41,169 nucleotides of DNA, taken from NCBI GenBank assembly GCA_964588705.1, contig CAZPQV010000017.1:1-41169 (forward strand). Reading direction: 5' to 3'. The notes under the pieces are model-generated. The model saw nothing but the letters and a program-made list of their open reading frames with translations, ran no database searches and was not told where the DNA came from. This stretch comes from CAZPQV01 sp964588705 (GTDB lineage: Bacteria; Bacteroidota; Bacteroidia; Flavobacteriales; Weeksellaceae). Positions 22,129 through 30,597 of this stretch are shown one piece after another (positions within the stretch are counted from its first letter, which is position 1; each line of letters starts with the position of its first letter). Both the position numbers and the translations under genes were made by a program.

Positions 22129-23379
22129 TTGAAATTTACCGACCTTAATTTAATAGATCCTATTGCGAAAGCACTTCAGGAAGAAGGATATACAGAGCCA
22201 ACACCCATTCAACAAAAATCGATACCATCGGCATTACAAGGAAAAGATTTGCTTGGAACTGCGCAGACCGGAACCGGAAAAACAGCGGCGTTTGCCATTC
22301 CTATCCTTCAGAATTTATCTAAAAATAAACAGAGAAACAATCATATTAAATCATTAATTCTAACACCAACACGCGAACTTGCTATTCAGATTGAAGAAAG
22401 TTTTAATGCATACGGAAGGCATCTTAACCTAAGAAATCTTGTGATTTTCGGAGGCGTAAAGCAGGGAGCACAGGAAGCAGCACTTAAGAAAGGGGTTGAT
22501 ATTTTAGTAGCAACACCGGGGAGACTGCTTGATTTTATCGGACAGGGATTAATTTCACTGAAAAACCTAGAAATCTTTGTATTGGACGAAGCCGACCGAA
22601 TGTTGGACATGGGATTTGTGCACGATGTAAAAAGAATCATCAAATATCTGCCACAGAAAAGACAGACTTTATTTTTCTCTGCAACTTTTCCAAGTGAAAT
22701 TCAATCTTTAGCAAATTCCATTCTTACTAATCCTGTAAAAGTGGCTGTAGCACCGGTTTCGGCAACGGCTGATACAATTCAGCAAAAAGTATATTTCGTT
22801 GAAAGAGAAGACAAACTCGATTTGCTGACTCACATTTTGCAGAATAATATTTCTGAATCCGTTCTCGTATTTGCAAGGACTAAACACGGCGCCGATAAAA
22901 TTGCCAGAAAACTGCAAAAAAGTAAGATTTCTGCGGAAGCAATCCACGGAAATAAGTCGCAGAACCAAAGGCAAAATGCGCTGAATAATTTCAAATCGGG
23001 GAAAACAAGAATTCTTGTTGCGACCGACATTGCCGCAAGAGGAATTGATATTGATGAACTGAATTACGTTATTAACTTCGAACTTTCGGATGTTTCGGAA
23101 ACCTACGTTCACAGAATTGGAAGAACCGGACGTGCAGGTGCCGAAGGTAAATCGATCTCGTTTGTAGACGGACTTGATTTAATCAACCTGAAAAACACGG
23201 AAAAACTCATTGGTAAGAAAATTCCTGTAGAAAAAAATCACCCTTATCATACCGATGATTTGGTGGTTACCAAAAGGGATTCGAATAATAAACCGTTTAT
23301 CCCAAAGCCGACTCCTCAGAAAAAGGAAGAAATTGGTTTTAAGAAAGTGAGAAATAAGAATTTTACGAGAAAGAAGTAA
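22129..23379 (+). CDS. DEAD-box RNA helicase (RhlE-like), TTG start
   Basis: A 416-residue ATP-dependent RNA helicase. Q motif (FTDLNL.. PTPIQQKSIP), Walker A AQTGTGKT (45-52), PTRELA, TPGRLLDF, DEAD box LDEADRMLDMG, SAT (FFSAT), and HRIGRTGRAG are all present; the basic tail (KKVRNKNFTRKK) can bind RNA. The start must be TTG at 22129: in-frame stops lie just upstream and the sequence MKFTDLNLIDPIAKAL is the usual family start. Role: RNA remodelling, ribosome assembly or cold adaptation. Confidence 0.95.
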   Translation: MKFTDLNLIDPIAKALQEEGYTEPTPIQQKSIPSALQGKDLLGTAQTGTGKTAAFAIPILQNLSKNKQRNNHIKSLILTPTRELAIQIEESFNAYGRHLNLRNLVIFGGVKQGAQEAALKKGVDILVATPGRLLDFIGQGLISLKNLEIFVLDEADRMLDMGFVHDVKRIIKYLPQKRQTLFFSATFPSEIQSLANSILTNPVKVAVAPVSATADTIQQKVYFVEREDKLDLLTHILQNNISESVLVFARTKHGADKIARKLQKSKISAEAIHGNKSQNQRQNALNNFKSGKTRILVATDIAARGIDIDELNYVINFELSDVSETYVHRIGRTGRAGAEGKSISFVDGLDLINLKNTEKLIGKKIPVEKNHPYHTDDLVVTKRDSNNKPFIPKPTPQKKEEIGFKKVRNKNFTRKK

Positions 23380-23385
23380 ATTTTT

Positions 23386-23473
23386 GCCACGAATACACTA
23401 ATATTTAGAAGTTGTAAGTCACCAAAGCTCTTCTTTATTTGATCTGCTAGCAACTCATTTGTGCATTAGTGGC
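23386..23473. repeat. Inverted repeat in a convergent gap
   Basis: GCCACGAATACACTAAT (23386-23402) and ATTTGTGCATTAGTGGC (23457-23473) are complementary with 3 mismatches in 17. They fill the space between a plus- and a minus-strand gene and may be a two-way terminator or a decayed mobile repeat. Confidence 0.6.
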
Positions 23474-23475
23474 GA

Positions 23476-24240
23476 CTAAACACCAAATATCTTCTCAGCG
23501 TTTGCTGTGGTAATTCTATCGATTTCGGAGAAATCTTTTCCGTAAATATCAACCAGTTTTCCGGCAACCAATTCTACGTATGAACTTTCATTACGTTTTC
23601 CTCGGAAAGGAACGGGAGCGAGATAAGGAGAATCGGTTTCGAGAACGATTTTTTCCAAAGAAATTTCGTGTAAAAACTGATCGATTTTACCATTTTTGAA
23701 GGTCACTACTCCACCGATTCCTAAGATAAATCCTAAATCGATAGCGTGTTTTGCCTGTTCTAAAGTTCCACTAAAACAGTGAAAAATTCCTCGAAGTTTA
23801 GGGTGCTTTTTTCTTTCGATGACTTCAAAAACCTCATCAAAACTCTCACGGGTATGTATGACAATTGGAATGTCGTATTTGATTGCCCAATCAATTTGCT
23901 GCTCAAATGCTTTAACCTGAATATCCAAAGTCGTTTTGTCCCAGTATAAATCAATTCCAATTTCACCGATAGCGCAAAAAGGTCTTTGTTTAAGATAATT
24001 TTCAACAATCTCAAGTTCTTTTTCCCAGGTTTCTGGTTTAACATCGCAAGGATGAAGCCCCATCATTGCGAAAATCTGATTTGGATATTTTGCTTCCAGA
24101 GCCAGCATTTTTTCGTGATAAGATGAATCAATCGCGGGTAAGAAAAATTTTGTAACGCCTTTGTCTAAAGCACGCTGAATCATTTCTTTTCGGTCAGAGT
24201 CAAATTGGTCGGAATATAAATGGGTGTGGGTGTCAATCAT
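23476..24240 (-). CDS. tatD: TatD-family metal-dependent hydrolase (DNase)
   Basis: A 254-residue TIM-barrel hydrolase. Metal ligands: DTHTH (3-6 His pair), GEIGID (Glu), HTRES (His), HCFSG (His) and ETDSPYLAP (Asp). The length is standard. TatD proteins are 3'-5' exonucleases in some bacteria. It is next to the GSCFA gene (23 bp), probably co-transcribed. Confidence 0.94.
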   Translation of the reverse strand: MIDTHTHLYSDQFDSDRKEMIQRALDKGVTKFFLPAIDSSYHEKMLALEAKYPNQIFAMMGLHPCDVKPETWEKELEIVENYLKQRPFCAIGEIGIDLYWDKTTLDIQVKAFEQQIDWAIKYDIPIVIHTRESFDEVFEVIERKKHPKLRGIFHCFSGTLEQAKHAIDLGFILGIGGVVTFKNGKIDQFLHEISLEKIVLETDSPYLAPVPFRGKRNESSYVELVAGKLVDIYGKDFSEIDRITTANAEKIFGV

Positions 24241-24263
24241 GAGTTGAAATATGTAAACAATCC

Positions 24264-25223
24264 TTAATTATTATCAAAAATTCTATGCTTAACTTTAGTT
24301 TGCTGCAGTTCAATTCTGCCTTTCAGATTTTCTAAAAACTGTTGGTATTTCCGATGATTTTCATCTTCAGGCTTATGACTTAATGCTCTCGAAATCTTGA
24401 AATTTTCTTCTATGAAATCCATGGTTTCATTCGAAAAATAGGAATTTCCAAACTTTTCAAAAATGTAATTTACTGCCTGTGAACTCGGATGAATCATATC
24501 TTCTTTGTAGAATCGGTAATCCCTCAAATCGTCCATCATGAGTTCGTAAACCGGCAGATAATGGCAGTTTTCAAATTCAGAAATTACTTCGTGAAGATTA
24601 TTGATTAGACGTGATTTGCTCCACTGATTTTCCATCATTCCGTCTTTCGTGTGACGGACTGGCGAAACCGTGAACAGAATATGCACATCTTCCGGACAAA
24701 TGTCAATCAGATTGAGGAGGGTATCACGAATAGATTCTGAAATTTCCTGATTGGTTAACAATCTTTTTTCAAAGAACTTTCCGGGAATTTTATGACAATT
24801 GGCAACCAATTTATTTTTAGGCAAAAACTCATAGATGAACGAAGTTCCATAAGTAACAATCACCCATTTTGCGGATTGCAGAAATTGTTTTCCCTCCTCT
24901 ATTTTTCCATTAATTTTTTCCAAGGTTTTGTGCGCAAATTCGGAATTGAAACCTGTGTGATGGTCTAAGGAAATGACTTCGTTATCATAAACAACCAGGT
25001 CTTCTTCTGTATAAAACTGCGAATCGTGAAGTTTTTTGACCGCAAGATTTATGGAATGCGGATTGAAAACCGTTCCAAACGGATTATTCAAAGTCTTAAG
25101 CTGCCCTGTTTTAAGAAGATCTGTCATTTCGGTCGCAAAGCACGATCCTATCGAAAATATCTTATCTTCAATCTCAATTTTTTTTTCAGAATTCTTTATG
25201 TCAACTTCTGTCCGAAATTTCAT
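24264..25223 (-). CDS. GSCFA domain protein
   Basis: A 319-residue protein of the GSCFA family, named for the motif seen here at 26-30 (IGSCFATEMTDLL). With the C-terminal DMIHPSSQAVNYI block the pattern matches an SGNH/GDSL-like esterase fold (Ser27 and the D-x-x-H near the end). No signal peptide. Function is unproven; a cytoplasmic or secreted acyl esterase is an inference. It lies 9 bp after the polyprenyl synthase gene. Confidence 0.9.
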   Translation of the reverse strand: MKFRTEVDIKNSEKKIEIEDKIFSIGSCFATEMTDLLKTGQLKTLNNPFGTVFNPHSINLAVKKLHDSQFYTEEDLVVYDNEVISLDHHTGFNSEFAHKTLEKINGKIEEGKQFLQSAKWVIVTYGTSFIYEFLPKNKLVANCHKIPGKFFEKRLLTNQEISESIRDTLLNLIDICPEDVHILFTVSPVRHTKDGMMENQWSKSRLINNLHEVISEFENCHYLPVYELMMDDLRDYRFYKEDMIHPSSQAVNYIFEKFGNSYFSNETMDFIEENFKISRALSHKPEDENHRKYQQFLENLKGRIELQQTKVKHRIFDNN

Positions 25224-25232
25224 TGATTAATT

Positions 25233-26204
25233 TTAAGAGCTTCTTTTCAACAAGTAATTAGCCAACTCTCTGAACGGTTTTTTTCTTTCGTCAGGAACAC
25301 TTATTTTATTCAGATATTCGTTGGCGATTTCACTGTGCTTTTCAACTAAACGAAGTGTTTTTTCATCGATTTTTGTTCTTCTGAAAATCTTTTCTACACC
25401 GTAAAGTTTATCGATATTATCCGTTTTCTTAGAATACCAATAATCCAATTCGGCTCTTTCTTCATCCGTCGCGTGCTCACGGGCCAAAAGATATAGAACG
25501 GTTTTTTTATTTTCGAAGATATCTCCGGCATGTTTCTTTCCAAACTGCTCCATATTTCCAAAAACATCGAGGTAATCATCCATAATTTGGAAGGCAATAC
25601 CCACATGTTTACCAAACTGGAAAATATTGGTTGCATCAGAATAATTCGCGCCGCCAATCAATGCTCCGATTTCAAACGATGATGCTGCCAAAGCACCTGT
25701 TTTATAGGTAATCATTCGGATATACTCTTCGTAAGTCACATTATCCTGAGTCTCGAAATTGATATCGTATTGCTGTCCTTCACAAACCATCAATCCTGTA
25801 TGGGTAAACACTCTGATGCAAGCCTTGAAAATTTCAGGCTCAAGGTCTTCAAAGAATTTGTAGGCTTTTAAAAGAAGTCCATCTCCAGAAAGAATTCCCG
25901 CATTTTCTCCATAAACAGTATGCACGGTTGGAACGTTTCTTCTCAACGGCGCTTCATCCATTATATCATCGTGGATCAGTGTGAAATTGTGAAAATATTC
26001 AATCGCTAAAGCAGGTTTTAAAGCTTTCTTAATATCACCTTCAAAAAGATCACAAGCCATTAAAACCATAATTGGGCGCAGGCGTTTTCCGGCATTATTG
26101 ATGATATAGTTCATCGGTTCGTAAAGTTCCGTAGGCTTCGATTTGAACTGATATTTTTCAATGGCTTTGGAAACAATTTCCTGATACTGATCTAAAAATT
26201 CCAT
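25233..26204 (-). CDS. Polyprenyl diphosphate synthase
   Basis: A 323-residue trans-prenyltransferase that condenses IPP onto allylic diphosphates. First Asp-rich motif DDIMD (79-83, IHDDIMDEAPLRR), second DDYLD (209-213), GKRLRP (39-44). Chain length (GGPP, or longer for menaquinone) cannot be read reliably. It starts a three-gene run with GSCFA and tatD. The simple two-residue spacing in the first motif is that of bacterial FPP-independent, long-chain or GGPP enzymes, not the FPP synthase type with a four-residue insert. Confidence 0.9.
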   Translation of the reverse strand: MEFLDQYQEIVSKAIEKYQFKSKPTELYEPMNYIINNAGKRLRPIMVLMACDLFEGDIKKALKPALAIEYFHNFTLIHDDIMDEAPLRRNVPTVHTVYGENAGILSGDGLLLKAYKFFEDLEPEIFKACIRVFTHTGLMVCEGQQYDINFETQDNVTYEEYIRMITYKTGALAASSFEIGALIGGANYSDATNIFQFGKHVGIAFQIMDDYLDVFGNMEQFGKKHAGDIFENKKTVLYLLAREHATDEERAELDYWYSKKTDNIDKLYGVEKIFRRTKIDEKTLRLVEKHSEIANEYLNKISVPDERKKPFRELANYLLKRSS

Positions 26205-26265
26205 AAAATAAGTTTGTTTACAAAAATAAGATTAATTAGGCGGTTTCTAAAATTTTGGAAAACAA

Positions 26266-26292
26266 AAAACCACTTCCTAGGAAATGGTTTTT
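26266..26292 (-). terminator. Terminator of the phosphate transporter unit
   Basis: AAACCA (26267-26272) and TGGTTT (26285-26290) with inner TTCC/GGAA around a TA loop and one C-A mismatch. T tract on the minus strand. Confidence 0.7.
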
Positions 26293-26314
26293 AAGTATAA
26301 TTTTTCTTTTAATT

Positions 26315-27460
26315 TTAAGTAAAGAAAGTTACTGCGAGATACGTAATCCCGGCAATAAGTGCACTTACAGGAATCGTCAGAATCCAAGCCCAAAGAAGGC
26401 TCACCGTAATTCCCCAACGAACTGCTGAAACTCTTTTGGTAAGTCCAACCCCGATGATCGAACCGGTAATGGTGTGCGTTGTAGAAACCGGAATTCCCAA
26501 GTGATCCGTAAGGAAAAGTGTCAAAGCACCGGCAGTTTCCGCACTTACACCTTCAAGCGGTGTTACTTTTGTAATTCTGGTTCCCATTGTTTTCACGATT
26601 TTCCAACCACCGCTCATGGTTCCCAAACCAATTGCAAGGAAAGATACAAACGGAACCCAAATATAGTCGGTTGTAAAATGCTTGAATCTGTCAGCACTGT
26701 CCATCACGGCGTAAACATCATTTCCGCCAATCATCTGAACGTGGTAGTAAATAACCGCAGCTCCGATGATACCCATTACTTTCTGAGCATCGTTCAAACC
26801 GTGCCCAAGACTGAACAGTGCTGATGAAAACAACTGCCATTTTTTGAACTGATTATCGGCTTTGTGCGGATTGCTGTTTTTAGCAGCGTTTACAATGATT
26901 AAAGTAATAATGATTGAAACAATCATCCCTACAAGCGGCGCCAGGAAGATAAAGAGGAAAATAGGAATCACTTTATCGAACCTCACCACACTCTGTGTAA
27001 AGAGCTGCTGAAAGGCCTGTTTCAATTTTTCAAAAATCGAAAAATCAGGGTTTGCCACTGCTACGTGATGATAATCAAGCATCAGTGCGTGCATTAGTGC
27101 AGCACCAAGGAAACCACCAATTAAGGTATGCGATGATGATGAGGGAATCCCAAACCACCAGGTTAATAAGTTCCAGAAAATTGCCGCAATAAGTCCGGCA
27201 AAAATCACTTCAAGAGTAATAAAATCTTCGTTTACGGTTTTCGCAATTGTGTTACCAATTTTAAATTCTCCGATGATATACATCGCTACGAAGAACGCAG
27301 CAAAGTTCCATAATGCAGCCCAAAGAACCGCTTGGAACGGCGATAAAACTTTAGTTGAAACAATGGTTGCAATGGAATTGGCAGCATCGTGAAAACCATT
27401 GATATAATCAAAAATCAGTGCAAGAGCAATGATAATGATGAGTAAAATAGGAAATTCCAT
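26315..27460 (-). CDS. PiT-family inorganic phosphate transporter
   Basis: A 381-residue membrane protein with about ten to eleven helices. Both PiT signature repeats are visible: FDYINGFHDAANSIATIVSTK near the N-terminus and SLGHGLNDAQKVMGII in the middle, plus GIPSSSSHTLIGG and GIPVSTTHTITGSI. Such proteins move phosphate, or metal-phosphate, with H+ or Na+. It lies 19 bp after a DUF47 (PhoU-like) gene, the standard pit accessory pair. Confidence 0.94.
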   Translation of the reverse strand: MEFPILLIIIIALALIFDYINGFHDAANSIATIVSTKVLSPFQAVLWAALWNFAAFFVAMYIIGEFKIGNTIAKTVNEDFITLEVIFAGLIAAIFWNLLTWWFGIPSSSSHTLIGGFLGAALMHALMLDYHHVAVANPDFSIFEKLKQAFQQLFTQSVVRFDKVIPIFLFIFLAPLVGMIVSIIITLIIVNAAKNSNPHKADNQFKKWQLFSSALFSLGHGLNDAQKVMGIIGAAVIYYHVQMIGGNDVYAVMDSADRFKHFTTDYIWVPFVSFLAIGLGTMSGGWKIVKTMGTRITKVTPLEGVSAETAGALTLFLTDHLGIPVSTTHTITGSIIGVGLTKRVSAVRWGITVSLLWAWILTIPVSALIAGITYLAVTFFT

Positions 27461-27479
27461 CCTTTAGAAATATTTAAAG

Positions 27480-28118
27480 TTAAGCGTATTTAATAACGAT
27501 GCTTTCCATTGTATTGGCCACATCTTCAGCCTTATCGGTTACAATTTCAAGATATTCTAATACGTCTTTTACTTTAATGATATTAATTGGATCTCCAGTT
27601 TCGAAAAGCTTTACCAAAGCCTGGCTCAGAACATCATCAGCAATATTTTCAAACGAGTTGATTTTGATGCAGGATTCTTTAACTTCAGCAGGATTTTTGA
27701 AACCGTTTAGATTTTTAATTGCAGACTGAATTTCTACACAAGACTTATGAATCAGCAATGAAAATTCAGAAAATTCCTTTACTTCCGGAGTTTTATAAAG
27801 GTAAATGTATTTTGAAGAAGCGTAAAGGTAATCAGCTATATCATCAAGCCCTGCAGCAAGGTGGCTGATGTCTTCTCTGTCGAAAGGTGTAATAAAGTTT
27901 TCCCCAAGCTGAACGAAAACTTCGTGAGTAAGATCGTCCATCTTGTGTTCGTAATCACTCATTTTCTTAAGAAGAGTATCGTCGTTCAAATCAAAATCAA
28001 GAAGTCCTTCATGGAACTCTTTTGACATTTCTACCAAGGTATCTCCTACCTTTTCGAACAATACAAAGAACACTTTGTCTTTTGGCTGAAAAGCCTTGAA
28101 AATATTACCAATTCCCAT
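27480..28118 (-). CDS. DUF47 (PhoU-like) pit accessory protein
   Basis: A 212-residue all-helical PhoU-domain protein (TIGR00153/DUF47) that usually goes with PiT transporters and probably regulates them. Features: MGIGNIFKAFQPKDKVFF at the start and the conserved E-x-x-D pattern (DDLTHEVFVQL, DREDISHLAAGLDDIADYL). A longer frame to 28148 begins with TTG and would lie in the promoter zone (GATATTTG, 28146-28153), so the ATG at 28118 is preferred. Confidence 0.9.
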   Translation of the reverse strand: MGIGNIFKAFQPKDKVFFVLFEKVGDTLVEMSKEFHEGLLDFDLNDDTLLKKMSDYEHKMDDLTHEVFVQLGENFITPFDREDISHLAAGLDDIADYLYASSKYIYLYKTPEVKEFSEFSLLIHKSCVEIQSAIKNLNGFKNPAEVKESCIKINSFENIADDVLSQALVKLFETGDPINIIKVKDVLEYLEIVTDKAEDVANTMESIVIKYA

Positions 28119-28220
28119 TGTTTTAAGTTTGTTTTTTTCAGAGTGCAAATATCCGTAATCTCAAAATATAGAGTGAAAATTTAATATTAATTTTTGTTAA
28201 CATTGGGTAAAAATCATAAA

Positions 28221-28245
28221 AAAAGACGGATATTATCCGTCTTTT
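28221..28245 (-). terminator. Terminator of the DbpA-domain helicase
   Basis: GACGGATA-T-TATCCGTC (28225-28241) is a perfect 8-bp dyad flanked by A4 and T7. It abuts the helicase stop codon (28247-28249) and can work in both directions. Confidence 0.9.
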
Positions 28246-28246
28246 T

Positions 28247-29917
28247 TTAGTTGGCTACTTCAGCCCGCATTTCTTTTCCTTTAAACTTCATTGAAGTAAT
28301 ATTATTGAGAAGTTCATTCTTAAATTCTTTATCAACTTCAAAGAACGAAAATTTCTCGAGGATTTCGATGTCTCCAATATCTGGTCGCCTCTTTGCTTTC
28401 TTGGTAGCTTTATTGATGATGTCGAGCATATCAACTTTTTTCAGATTGTCTCTTTTTCCAAGGTTGAAGAAGAAGCGCGTCATATTTTCATTTCTGCGTC
28501 TTGGTTTTCCTCCACGGTCTCTGTCGCCGCGTCTTCCGTCTCTGTCCTCACGTCTTCTTTCTCTTCTGCTTGATGGAATATCCCGCTCATCCGACAGTTT
28601 TTCGTTTCGTAAATCTCTTTTATCTTTATAGAACATTGAGAGATCTCTCAACTGCAACTGCAACAACTGATGTACAAGCTCCTCTTTGGTAAATGCAGAA
28701 AGGTCAGGAATCAGGCTGTCATCAAACTGAAAATATTCTTCGTGTTCTGTAAAGAGTCTTTCAAAAACACCTTCTACTTGTGCTTTGATTATTTCATCAC
28801 CGGTTGGAACCTGCTTTTCAGTAATATCAATCTTCGTAACCGATCTGATCTGCTTCAGTTTCCTGGTTTCTTCCGGCTTGATTAATGCCATTGAAATTCC
28901 GTCTTTCCCGGCTCTACCCGTTCTTCCGCTTCGGTGAACGAAAACTTCAGGATCATCAGGAAGCGAATAATGGATAACGTGTGTTAAAGAATTCACATCT
29001 AAACCTCTTGCTGCAACATCGGTTGCCACCAAAATATCAATATTTTTCAGCCTGAATTTCTTCATCACCGTATCACGCTGCGCCTGTGATAAATCTCCGT
29101 GAAGTGCATCTGCGGCGTAACCATTCTGCATCAAGAAATCAGCAATTTCCTGCGTTTCCATTCTGGTTCTGCAGAAAATAATGGAATATTGGTTGGGGTT
29201 GGCATCGATTAATCTTTTCAATGCCTCTTTTTTCTGTCTGTAACCCACTACATAAAATTCGTGAGAAATGTTTTTCTTCACTTCGTTGATAGAGCCAACG
29301 GCAATTCTATGAGGTTTGGTAAGATAGTTTTTCGAAATTCTTTCCACCTCCTTGTTCATCGTTGCTGAAAAAAGGAAAGTCTGTTTATGGTCCGGTGTTT
29401 CGCTTAAAATAGTTTCCAAATCATCTTTGAAACCCATCGAAAGCATTTCATCCGCTTCATCCAAAACCAACCAGTGAATTTCAGAAAAATCAAGTGCTTT
29501 TCTGTTAATCAGGTCAATCACACGTCCAGGAGTTCCCACGATAATCTGTGGTTTTTCTCTCAATGAACGGATTTGTTCCATAATACTGCTTCCACCATAA
29601 ACCGCTGTGGTTTTGATGTTAGGAAGGTATTTCGAATAATTTTTAATGTCTTTGGTAATCTGCAGACACAGTTCTCGTGTAGGACACAGCACCAATAATT
29701 GGATTTTGCGACTCCCGTCGTCAATCATATCCAAAATCGGAAGCGAAAATGCTGCTGTTTTGCCTGTTCCTGTCTGCGCAAGTGCGATGAGATCGCGAAT
29801 ATCTGAAGAGATAAAAGGAATAGTCTGTTTTTGGATTTCTGTTGGACTTACAAAGCCCAAGTCGCCAACTGCCCGTAAGATTTCAGGACTTAAGTTGGTC
29901 TCCGTAAATAAATTCAT
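28247..29917 (-). CDS. DEAD-box RNA helicase with DbpA-type RNA-binding domain
   Basis: A 556-residue helicase: Q motif, Walker A AQTGTGKT (47-54), PTRELC, LDEADEML, SATM, HRSGRTGR. After about 440 comes an Arg/Asp-rich low-complexity linker (SSRRERRREDRDGRRGDRD) and then a C-terminal RRM-like DbpA domain (about 480-552, FFFNLGKRDNLKKVDMLDII, KFSFFEV). This is the CsdA/DeaD layout, a role in ribosome assembly and cold growth being likely. The second DEAD-box gene in the window is shorter and lacks this domain. Promoter TATCTTTG lies at 29944-29951. Confidence 0.95.
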   Translation of the reverse strand: MNLFTETNLSPEILRAVGDLGFVSPTEIQKQTIPFISSDIRDLIALAQTGTGKTAAFSLPILDMIDDGSRKIQLLVLCPTRELCLQITKDIKNYSKYLPNIKTTAVYGGSSIMEQIRSLREKPQIIVGTPGRVIDLINRKALDFSEIHWLVLDEADEMLSMGFKDDLETILSETPDHKQTFLFSATMNKEVERISKNYLTKPHRIAVGSINEVKKNISHEFYVVGYRQKKEALKRLIDANPNQYSIIFCRTRMETQEIADFLMQNGYAADALHGDLSQAQRDTVMKKFRLKNIDILVATDVAARGLDVNSLTHVIHYSLPDDPEVFVHRSGRTGRAGKDGISMALIKPEETRKLKQIRSVTKIDITEKQVPTGDEIIKAQVEGVFERLFTEHEEYFQFDDSLIPDLSAFTKEELVHQLLQLQLRDLSMFYKDKRDLRNEKLSDERDIPSSRRERRREDRDGRRGDRDRGGKPRRRNENMTRFFFNLGKRDNLKKVDMLDIINKATKKAKRRPDIGDIEILEKFSFFEVDKEFKNELLNNITSMKFKGKEMRAEVAN

Positions 29918-29943
29918 GTAAAAGATCGTCTATAATTCGGCTG

Positions 29944-29951
29944 CAAAGATA
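29944..29951 (-). promoter_or_regulatory. Candidate -7 element of the DbpA-domain helicase
   Basis: TATCTTTG on the minus strand matches TANNTTTG; the leader would be about 20 nt. Upstream is an AT-only tract with no clear TTTG. Confidence 0.5.
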
Positions 29952-30046
29952 CGTTTTTAATTTTTAATAAATTTTTATTGGTTTTATTAAATTTTTGTTA
30001 AAGGCAATATTACAGTGAATTTTCTAATCGCATCAACACAATAAAA

Positions 30047-30068
30047 AAACCGGAAAAATTTCCGGTTT
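30047..30068 (-). terminator. Terminator of the GH13/TlpA unit
   Basis: AAACCGGAAA (30047-30056) and TTTCCGGTTT (30059-30068) form a perfect 10-bp stem overlapping the stop codon of the thioredoxin-like gene, with a T tract on the minus strand. Confidence 0.88.
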
Positions 30069-30585
30069 ACTTTTTTGTTAGCCTCTGAACGGTTTCCAAT
30101 AGCTCCGAATCTTCCGGTGAAATTGAGTAATAATCTGCAATTTTTCCCTGCTGATCTACCACCACAAATCTTGGAACCCAATTCAATTCGATATAATTAT
30201 TGAATTTATTTTTCCAACCTTCATCAAACCAATAGTTTTTCTGATCGGCGATACCATATTTTTCAAGACCTCTTTTCCACTGTTCATGAGTTCTGTCTAA
30301 TGAAAAATAAACGAACTCTACATCCGGATTATTGGCTTTAAGTTCTTCAGTTTTTGGCAATGCCAAAATACAGTCTTTACACCAAGAAGCCCAAAAATCA
30401 ATGATGAGTACTTTACCTTCATAAGGTTTAAGAACTTCGGCAATGGTTTGTTTTTTACCGTCAAGAGAAATGATTTTCTGGCTTAGAACGTCTGACGTAA
30501 ACTCTGTTTTAATATCGGTTACCGGTTGTTGCGAAAAGCCGAAAGTAAATACAGCCAACGCAAATACCGAAAGTAATTTTTTCAT
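30067..30585 (-). CDS. TlpA-like periplasmic thioredoxin
   Basis: A 172-residue exported protein of the TlpA/ResA/AhpC-TSA type. Signal peptide MKKLLSVFALAVFTFGFSQQ; thioredoxin fold with the active site WASWCKDC (Cys69, Cys72), cis-Pro in NWVPRF. The central dipeptide is KD rather than the usual GP or EP. It likely reduces periplasmic disulfides (cytochrome maturation or stress). It is 12 bp after the GH13 gene and shares its transcript. Confidence 0.9.
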   Translation of the reverse strand: MKKLLSVFALAVFTFGFSQQPVTDIKTEFTSDVLSQKIISLDGKKQTIAEVLKPYEGKVLIIDFWASWCKDCILALPKTEELKANNPDVEFVYFSLDRTHEQWKRGLEKYGIADQKNYWFDEGWKNKFNNYIELNWVPRFVVVDQQGKIADYYSISPEDSELLETVQRLTKK

Positions 30586-30597
30586 TTATTTTTTATA

